DNA from: Candidatus Caenarcanales bacterium
GTDB lineage: Bacteria > Cyanobacteriota > Vampirovibrionia > 2-02-FULL-35-15
Assembly (NCBI GenBank): GCA_020050435.1
Contig: JAGVKQ010000027.1
Location: 1 to 64,000, forward strand
Reading direction: 5' to 3'
DNA length: 64,000 bases
Under the pieces are notes generated by a model that saw only the letters and a program-made list of their open reading frames with translations, did not search any database and was not told the origin of the DNA. How positions within the stretch are numbered: position 1 is the first letter of the stretch; the number at the start of each line of letters is the position of its first letter. The translations under genes and the position numbers were made by a program. This document shows, in pieces, positions 57,701 through 64,000 of this stretch.

Positions 57701-58263
57701 ATTTATACTGTCAACTTTTAAATGAAGCTGTAGATAAGCTTAGAGGTCTTGAAGTCCAAGATGTTGAACTTCAAGCAGTTGTCGATTTAAATATAAGTGC
57801 TTACATCCCTTCTGTTTATATTGAAGATGAGCACCAAAAAGTGATTGAGTATAAGAGATTGTCTACCGTAAAGAATAATAGAGAGTTGGAATTCATAACC
57901 AAAGAATGGAAAGATCGTTTTGGCAACTATCCTGAAGAAGTTGAAAATCTTATTTCTATAGTTGAGTTGAGGCTTTTAGCAAATGAAATTGGTATAAAAT
58001 ACATTAAATCAGAAGGTGGAAGTTCATCCAATATAAAAATTGACCTGAATCTAAGGCTGGATAAATGGCTGTTAATTCAAAAAAGATTTCCACGAAGCCT
58101 GATTATTAGAACTGCTTTTAAATCTTCAGCTAGGGGCGGAGCAGATTCTTCTTCATTTTTACTAGTTAAAGGATCAGATATGAATGCAAAGCAGCAACTT
58201 GACTTGCTTTTTGAGCTAGTAAGAAACCTTAAGGAATATGGCATAAATGAAAAAATTGCATAA
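54721..58263 (+). CDS. mfd: Transcription-repair coupling factor Mfd
   Basis: 1180 aa; [76 protein letters not shown]. Confidence 0.97.
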   Translation: [1180 protein letters not shown]

Positions 58264-58337
58264 CGAAATCAACACATATAAGGAACATTGTATTTAGCAT
58301 TATTTTGTTTTAGAATATCCTTGTAAGGAAGATAACC

Positions 58338-60869
58338 ATGAAAAAATATTTATCTGTTTTTCTTGTTTTGGCTTTATTGTCCCCAAAAAGTTCATTTGCA
58401 ATAACCCCACCGTTAGCCAATGAAGAGATTATAGGTACTGTTAATGGTGAAGATCTCCCTCTAAAAGAATTTACTAGACTTATAAATGCTCAAAGAAAAA
58501 CTTTTCGCCAAAGTTTAAATTATGACTTATTTTCAAAGACTTCTTCATCGAAAAGAAAAGAACTTTTAGGAAAAGCTAAAAATGATGGATTGGCTGTTCC
58601 CTATGAAGATTTCAGCATAGCTTGGGGAAATCTATTGAAAAATTATTCTGGGATTGGAAATTTAGAGAAAAAAGGTAAAGAAAATAAACTTCTCCTTGTA
58701 GATATTCAAAGAAAACTTGAAGACAATATTTTATTAGATAAATACTTTGACAAACATATTAAAACAAAGCTTTTAGGTTTAATGGTAGATGAAGCTATTG
58801 TTTTAAGTGAAGCAAAGCAAAGAAATCTTAAAGTTGGTGAAGAAGACATCAGAAATAAGCTTGATCTTATTAAAGAAAAACATGGTGGTGATAGCGGTTT
58901 TATTAAATTTTTAGCAACAAATAATGCAACTGTTGAAGATGCTAAGCAAGAAATTAAAAATCAGCTTTTATATCAAATGGTAAAAGATTCAGTTTCAAAA
59001 GAGTTGCAAACTGATAACAAAGAAAAGATAAAAGCATACTTCAATATTAAAAAACGCAGTGCTGATATAGACATAAGTTCAGAAAAAGTGTTTGGAAAAG
59101 ACACATCTCTTCAAATGGCAGAAATTGTAAAAACTGAGTCCCCCGTTCAAGTAGTTAAAAAACAGCAAATAATTCAAGCTTCTGCTCCTCAAAAAACTAA
59201 AGCTGAAGACTTGCCGAATTTGAGTGAAATTACTCAAAAAATTACTATTGAGGTAAAAAAACAACTTTCTGATGAAATGAAATTACTTCAACAAAAACTA
59301 GAAGAAAATGAAATTCTTGTAAAGAATGAAAAAGAGAAATCAGATAAATTAGCTTTAGAATTGAAGAAGAAAGAAATTGCTGAAAAAGAGCTTCTTAAAA
59401 GACAAGCAGAATCTGAAAGTTTGGCTTTAGGGTTAAAAAAGAAGGAATTAGCTGAAAAAGAGCTTTTAAAAGAAAAAATAGAAACTGAGATGCAAGCAGA
59501 AACTCAAAGATTAGCTTTAGAGCTGAAAAATAAAGAAGAGTCTGAAAAGCAAAAAAATATTGAAGCGCAAAGATTAGCGATTGAACTTAAAAATAAAATA
59601 GAGATTGAAAATCAAAGAAATTTAGAAAGAGAAAAATTGGCTTTAGAACTAAAAAATAAACAGCTAGAGGCTGAAAAACTAACTTTGGAACTTAGAAAGA
59701 AAGAAGAAATAAATAAGGATCTTTTACACAAGCAGGCAGAAGCAGAGAGCATTGTGTTAGAGCTTAATAAGCAAAAAGAAATTGGGAAGCAGTTTTTAAG
59801 AGAAAGTCAAAATAAAGAACATGAAGAGAAGATTTTTGCTGGGAAATTTGAAAAAGAACAAAGAGAAGTTAGGAAAGCTGAAAAAATTGCTGACGGAAAA
59901 ATTTTAAAAGAACAACATGACATGCAAAAAGCAGTAAAAGAAATACAAAGGGCTAAAAAGCTTGCTCAGCAAACAATGCTAAAAGAGCAAAAAGAAATGC
60001 AAATGGCTGAAATGGCAAAAGCTAAAGAAGATAAGTTAGCTCTTGAGAAAAAGTTTAATGAGGAAAGAGAAATGAAAAGAGCTGAAAAGCTTGCTCAGGA
60101 TAAAATGTTGAAAGAGCAAAAAGAGATACAAATGGCTGAGATGGCAAAAGCTAAAGAAGACAAATTAGCTCTTGAGAAAAAGCTTAATGAAGAAATAGAA
60201 ATGAAAAGAGTTGAAAAGCTTGCATTTGAGAACATGTTAAAGGTTCAGAAAGAAATGCAAATGGCTGAAATGGCAAAAGCTAAAGAAGATAAGGTGGCTT
60301 TTGAGAAAAAACTGAAAGAAGAGAGAGAAACTAAAAGAGCACAAGAGATGGCTGAGAGACTTAAATTGAAAGAAGCTAGAATTGCCGAAAGAATGAAAAG
60401 AAAAGAAATAGAGATCAAGTCAATTCAGGATTCCAATCCAAAAATTAGATTTTCATATCAACCTGTTGGCTTTACTCCCGTCCAACCTCCAATTTCATTG
60501 AAAAGTCTGGAAAGCACAATTCCTATGAGTAAGAGTGTTGGATATGTACCTGTTAATAATATTAACTTTAAAGTAACCGCTCCAATGAATAAAAAAATAG
60601 AGTCAAATAAGCCATTAGACGCAATTACAAAGAAAGAGCCTGTAGCTGTAGTTTTTGATAAAAAGCTAGAAGAAAAACGTAAAAAAGATCTTAAGAAAAA
60701 GATTGAAAAATATGCAATGAAAAAGAATCTTAAAAATGGAAACCAACTTGTCCCAGGTGAACCAGTTATTACTGAACGCACAGAAATGGTTGAAGGACAA
60801 CAGCAAAGTGCTCATGAGCTTAGAGAATTAAGAAACAAAGTTGAAGAGAAAAAAATCTCAGGAAATTAG
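58338..60869 (+). CDS. Exported SurA-N-like chaperone domain fused to a long repeat coiled coil
   Basis: Signal LSVFLVLALLSPKSSFA; EIIGTVNGEDLPLKEFTRLINAQR and VDEAIVLSEAKQRNLKVGEEDIRNKLDLIKEKHGG (SurA_N-like); then K/E-rich coiled coil of about 400 aa. Confidence 0.75.
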   Translation: MKKYLSVFLVLALLSPKSSFAITPPLANEEIIGTVNGEDLPLKEFTRLINAQRKTFRQSLNYDLFSKTSSSKRKELLGKAKNDGLAVPYEDFSIAWGNLLKNYSGIGNLEKKGKENKLLLVDIQRKLEDNILLDKYFDKHIKTKLLGLMVDEAIVLSEAKQRNLKVGEEDIRNKLDLIKEKHGGDSGFIKFLATNNATVEDAKQEIKNQLLYQMVKDSVSKELQTDNKEKIKAYFNIKKRSADIDISSEKVFGKDTSLQMAEIVKTESPVQVVKKQQIIQASAPQKTKAEDLPNLSEITQKITIEVKKQLSDEMKLLQQKLEENEILVKNEKEKSDKLALELKKKEIAEKELLKRQAESESLALGLKKKELAEKELLKEKIETEMQAETQRLALELKNKEESEKQKNIEAQRLAIELKNKIEIENQRNLEREKLALELKNKQLEAEKLTLELRKKEEINKDLLHKQAEAESIVLELNKQKEIGKQFLRESQNKEHEEKIFAGKFEKEQREVRKAEKIADGKILKEQHDMQKAVKEIQRAKKLAQQTMLKEQKEMQMAEMAKAKEDKLALEKKFNEEREMKRAEKLAQDKMLKEQKEIQMAEMAKAKEDKLALEKKLNEEIEMKRVEKLAFENMLKVQKEMQMAEMAKAKEDKVAFEKKLKEERETKRAQEMAERLKLKEARIAERMKRKEIEIKSIQDSNPKIRFSYQPVGFTPVQPPISLKSLESTIPMSKSVGYVPVNNINFKVTAPMNKKIESNKPLDAITKKEPVAVVFDKKLEEKRKKDLKKKIEKYAMKKNLKNGNQLVPGEPVITERTEMVEGQQQSAHELRELRNKVEEKKISGN
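60001..60290 (+). repeat. 129-bp (43-aa) tandem repeats in the coiled coil
   Basis: aaatggctga(a/g)atggcaaaagctaaagaaga(t/c)aa begins at 60001, 60130 and 60259, exact 129-bp spacing; MAEMAKAKEDK in each. Confidence 0.9.
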
Positions 60870-60887
60870 TAGAAGAGATGCCATGAC

Positions 60888-60946
60888 GGGGCGTCTGTAC
60901 GAGAAATAAATCTTTAAGTGATTTTATAATGGCGTCTGTACGGATT
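60888..60946. repeat. Two copies of GGCGTCTGTACG element
   Basis: ggggcgtctgtacgag (60888-60903) and ggcgtctgtacgga (60931-60944); inverse copy accgtacagacgcccc at 51931. Confidence 0.75.
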
Positions 60947-60997
60947 TTAATATCTTTTGTGAAGAGGTTATAATAATTCTCTGCATAGGAGAATATT

Positions 60998-62089
60998 ATG
61001 ATTTCAAAGAAAATAACTTTATTAAGTGGAGATGGAATAGGACCAGAAGTATCAGTTGAAGCTGAAAAATTATTAAAATTAATCGAAAAAGAATTTAACT
61101 ATAAATTTGAAATAATTAAAAAAGATTTTGGTGGATGTGCCATTGATAAACATGGAGTCCCACTTCCTGAAGACACTTTAGAAACCTGTAAAAAATCAGA
61201 TGCAGTGCTTTTAGCTGCTATTGGTGGACCTAAATACGACAATCTTCCTCGTGAAAAACGCCCTGAAAGTGGTCTGCTTGGTTTGCGTGCAGGTCTTCAA
61301 GCTTTTGCAAATCTTAGACCAGCAGTAGTTTTTGATTCTCTTGTAGATAGTTCTACGATTAAAAAAGAAGTCTTAGCTGGAACAGATATCATGGTTATTC
61401 GTGAACTTACTGGTGGAGTATATTTTGGAAAACCCAGAGGAATTGAAGTAAGAAATGGTGAGAGAGTTGGCTTTAATAATATGATTTATTCTGAGTCAGA
61501 GGTGGTAAGAATAGCTAAAGTAGCTTTTGAGATAGCTAGAAAAAGAAATAAAAAAGTTACATCTATTGATAAAGCAAATGTATTAGATGTCTCACAACTT
61601 TGGAGAGATGTAGTTGTAGAAGTTTCTAAGTCATATTCTGATGTAACTTTAGAGCATCTTTATATAGATAATGCTGCAATGCAACTAATTAAAAACCCAA
61701 AGCAGTTTGATGTGATTTTAGCTGAGAATTTATTTGGAGATATTTTATCTGATGAAGCCAGCATGCTGACAGGAAGTATAGGAATGTTACCTAGTGCATC
61801 TCTTGGAGATGGTACGTATCCTGCTATTTATGAACCAGTTCATGGTAGTGCACCTGATATAGCTGGAAAAAATTTGGCAAATCCTATGGCCATGATGCTT
61901 TCAGTGGCTATGATGTTTAAGTATAGCTTTAACGATGAAAAGGTCTATGATGCTATAAATATCGCTGTTAAGAATGTTCTAGATAAAGGGCTAAGAACAA
62001 AAGACATTTATCAGGATGGGAAAATGTTGTTGGGTACTAAAGAGATGGGTGAAGCTCTATGTAAGGAGTTTTCTGTTTGTAAAGTCTAA
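60998..62089 (+). CDS. leuB: 3-isopropylmalate dehydrogenase LeuB
   Basis: ITLLSGDGIGPEVSVEAEKLL; GGPKYDNLPREKRPESGLLGLRAGLQAFANLRP; LTGGVYFGKPRG; GTYPAIYEPVHGSAPDIAGKNLANP. Confidence 0.97.
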   Translation: MISKKITLLSGDGIGPEVSVEAEKLLKLIEKEFNYKFEIIKKDFGGCAIDKHGVPLPEDTLETCKKSDAVLLAAIGGPKYDNLPREKRPESGLLGLRAGLQAFANLRPAVVFDSLVDSSTIKKEVLAGTDIMVIRELTGGVYFGKPRGIEVRNGERVGFNNMIYSESEVVRIAKVAFEIARKRNKKVTSIDKANVLDVSQLWRDVVVEVSKSYSDVTLEHLYIDNAAMQLIKNPKQFDVILAENLFGDILSDEASMLTGSIGMLPSASLGDGTYPAIYEPVHGSAPDIAGKNLANPMAMMLSVAMMFKYSFNDEKVYDAINIAVKNVLDKGLRTKDIYQDGKMLLGTKEMGEALCKEFSVCKV

Positions 62090-62186
62090 AGTCCCCTTAT
62101 TTCTCTAGGTCTTATTACCTATCTTCTTTTACTTGCTTTTAACCTTTGACTGTTAGTCTTTTCCTAACGTATAGCGAGGTATTGCT

Positions 62187-63191
62187 ATGTTTTTTTTATC
62201 CATAGTTCCTTATGCACTATTTGGTTATTATGGTTCACAACCAACTACAAAGCTAGGGCAGGCTGAACAATCTTTGATGAACTTAGAATCAACGCTTTCA
62301 AGCATGATTTTAAGTCCTCAGCAAAATGACTCTTATCCAGGAGATGAATCTTCTGACCCCATCGCTGTTCGTAATTCAACTATTACAGAAATTGAAAATC
62401 AAATGAGTGCAAAGAGACAAGAAATTATGGAATCACTTGCACTTGGTAATGCTAGTTCTCAGGAAGCACAAGCTTTTATGAATAGAAGTGAGCAGATAAG
62501 TGCTCAAAAAGTTGGTGTCGAGATTAGATTAAGAGATTTGTCTAAACTGTCTTATGCTTTAGATAATGGAATCGGTCTGAATTATCTCGTATCTGGAGTA
62601 GATAATGCTGACATGTACTCTGTTTACGAAGAGTTAGAGCAAACTTTTGAATACAAAAGCTTCTTAAATAAACAAGGTTCTTTTTGGAAAGAAGTTTCTA
62701 ATATATATTTAAAAGAACAACAAAAAAAATCACCTAACTCGGAAGCTACTAAACAATTTGAACACAATATGCAATTGAGTGCATTTGCTGGACTAGAAAG
62801 AATTATAGGAATTTCAGATTTATATAACTCAACGCTTGCAGGAAAAGGGTCTGCTGATGTACCTGTGCCTGATGCTACAGGAGCTAAAATGAAGCAAGAT
62901 ATTTTTTATGAACAACAGCTTTATTTAAAGGGCTTAAATGATTCTAAAAATAAACCTTGGTATAGTGACATTGTTAAAACAGCCTTGGATAGAAACACAG
63001 ATTTATCTGCAGAGTTGAATAAAGTAAAAGAAACCATAAGACAATATGATGAAAAAATAAATGCTGCTGGATCAAAAAATTATTCTGGAACTGATAAATT
63101 AAGAAGTGAGCAAGAAAGCTATAACAGTTTAAAAACCAGTCTAGAGAGTGAAATCGCATTTGTGCAAGAAATTATTTCTGGTACAACCTAG
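62187..63191 (+). CDS. Protein of unknown function
   Basis: 334 aa ORF with short hydrophobic N-terminus and coiled-coil-like segments; no family recognised. Confidence 0.65.
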   Translation: MFFLSIVPYALFGYYGSQPTTKLGQAEQSLMNLESTLSSMILSPQQNDSYPGDESSDPIAVRNSTITEIENQMSAKRQEIMESLALGNASSQEAQAFMNRSEQISAQKVGVEIRLRDLSKLSYALDNGIGLNYLVSGVDNADMYSVYEELEQTFEYKSFLNKQGSFWKEVSNIYLKEQQKKSPNSEATKQFEHNMQLSAFAGLERIIGISDLYNSTLAGKGSADVPVPDATGAKMKQDIFYEQQLYLKGLNDSKNKPWYSDIVKTALDRNTDLSAELNKVKETIRQYDEKINAAGSKNYSGTDKLRSEQESYNSLKTSLESEIAFVQEIISGTT

Positions 63192-63245
63192 AGTTAATGT
63201 TTTAAATGGCTAAATAAATCTGCTTTTGTTTACGGTTCCTAATTC

Positions 63246-63539
63246 TTACTTCACTCCTATTAAAATTTCATTTTCAATTCCAGGTGATAACTCCTTTAAC
63301 TCTTTATAAGCTTTCTCCAGAGATTCAGGATTAGGATTATTGTAAAGAACGTCTATGTAGTTTCTAAGTGCTTCTCTTAGGACATGTGTTGAGGCAGGTT
63401 TCAAACCTGCCTTTACTTCTTTTTTAGCACTCCGACACCAAAAGGCTTTCATCGGTAACTCAAACATATAAGTACCCTCTATTTCTATCAAATTTTTACT
63501 AAGTATTATGATTATACTATAACTGGTAATACATTTCAA
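63246..63539 (-). CDS. Small protein of unknown function carrying an in-frame palindromic repeat
   Basis: 97 aa; KKEVKAGLKPASTHV is encoded by the palindrome at 63392-63412. Confidence 0.45.
   Translation of the reverse strand: MKCITSYSIIIILSKNLIEIEGTYMFELPMKAFWCRSAKKEVKAGLKPASTHVLREALRNYIDVLYNNPNPESLEKAYKELKELSPGIENEILIGVK
63392..63412. repeat. 21-bp palindrome aggcaggtttcaaacctgcct
   Basis: 10-bp perfect arms; same family as 40784-40812 and 10580-10599. Confidence 0.85.
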
Positions 63540-63556
63540 GTGGCTTAGGGAACAAC

Positions 63557-64000
63557 TTATTGTTTGTCATCTGACTTCTTCTGTCCTATTTTTGGTTCAG
63601 TTCCATTTAGAAGTCTCTTAATATTATCCTTGTGTCTTATGCCTACTATATATGAAGCAGCTAATATCCCAAAAATTATATATGGTAATGGTCTGTGAAA
63701 AAGAAAAAACCATAGAGGTACCAGTGGTACAGCAATGATAGAACCAACTGAGGAATACTTAGAAGTGTAAACAATTAGAGCCCATAAAACTATAGTAATT
63801 AAGGCTATTTCCCAGCTAAAAGCTGCTACTACTCCAAGTCCTGTAGCAGAAGATTTACCACCCTTAAATCCAAGAAAAATAGATTTACTGTGTCCAAGTA
63901 AACAAATCAATCCAACAACAACAACTATAAAAGAAGAGTCTACAAATTTTGAACAAAAATAAACAGGTAAAAATCCTTTTACAATATCAATAGTAAAAGT
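63557..64000 (-). CDS. plsY: Glycerol-3-phosphate acyltransferase PlsY (N-terminus beyond window edge)
   Basis: LICLLGHSKSIFLGFKGGKSSATGLGVV; frame stays open through TIDIVKGFLPVYFCSKF to the right edge. The TTG start in the track is internal. Confidence 0.9.
   Translation of the reverse strand, partial: TFTIDIVKGFLPVYFCSKFVDSSFIVVVVGLICLLGHSKSIFLGFKGGKSSATGLGVVAAFSWEIALITIVLWALIVYTSKYSSVGSIIAVPLVPLWFFLFHRPLPYIIFGILAASYIVGIRHKDNIKRLLNGTEPKIGQKKSDDKQ

Overview
This is an AT-rich chromosomal window with about 60 protein-coding genes, two tRNA-Arg genes and many intergenic palindromic repeats. There is no rRNA, CRISPR array, transposase or prophage. Gene content is mostly housekeeping:
- A complete SUF Fe-S operon: divergent iscA/sufA-like gene and Rrf2 regulator, then sufC, sufB, sufD, a Rieske ferredoxin, sufS, sufU and sufT.
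- 2-oxoacid:ferredoxin oxidoreductase korAB and purine deaminases.
- A lepA to tadA operon (lepA, GT39, PHP, GT9, site-2 protease, tadA).
- yvcK, ftsEX-ispE, ECF sigma/anti-sigma, and a STAS + GAF-GAF-PP2C-HATPase module.
- murD-ftsW, fabZ, nrnA-ispD-thrB, a MurT-like ligase, mfd, leuB and plsY.
The first 5.4 kb is a cluster of secreted proteins. The gene set and repeat types fit a non-photosynthetic cyanobacterial relative (Melainabacteria-like), but this is low-confidence inference. The observations I rate highest are:
(i) a shared TTGA-N8-TCAA palindrome at both promoters of the suf cluster;
(ii) a different palindrome in every intercistronic gap of the suf operon;
(iii) a palindromic repeat read in the same frame in two unrelated ORFs, encoding AGLKPA;
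(iv) a divergent kinase-like orphan with D-x4-N and DFG motifs;
(v) a degenerate matrixin-like secreted protein;
(vi) a SurA-N protein whose PPIase region is replaced by a tandem-repeat coiled coil.
No clear new multi-gene defence or mobile system was found.
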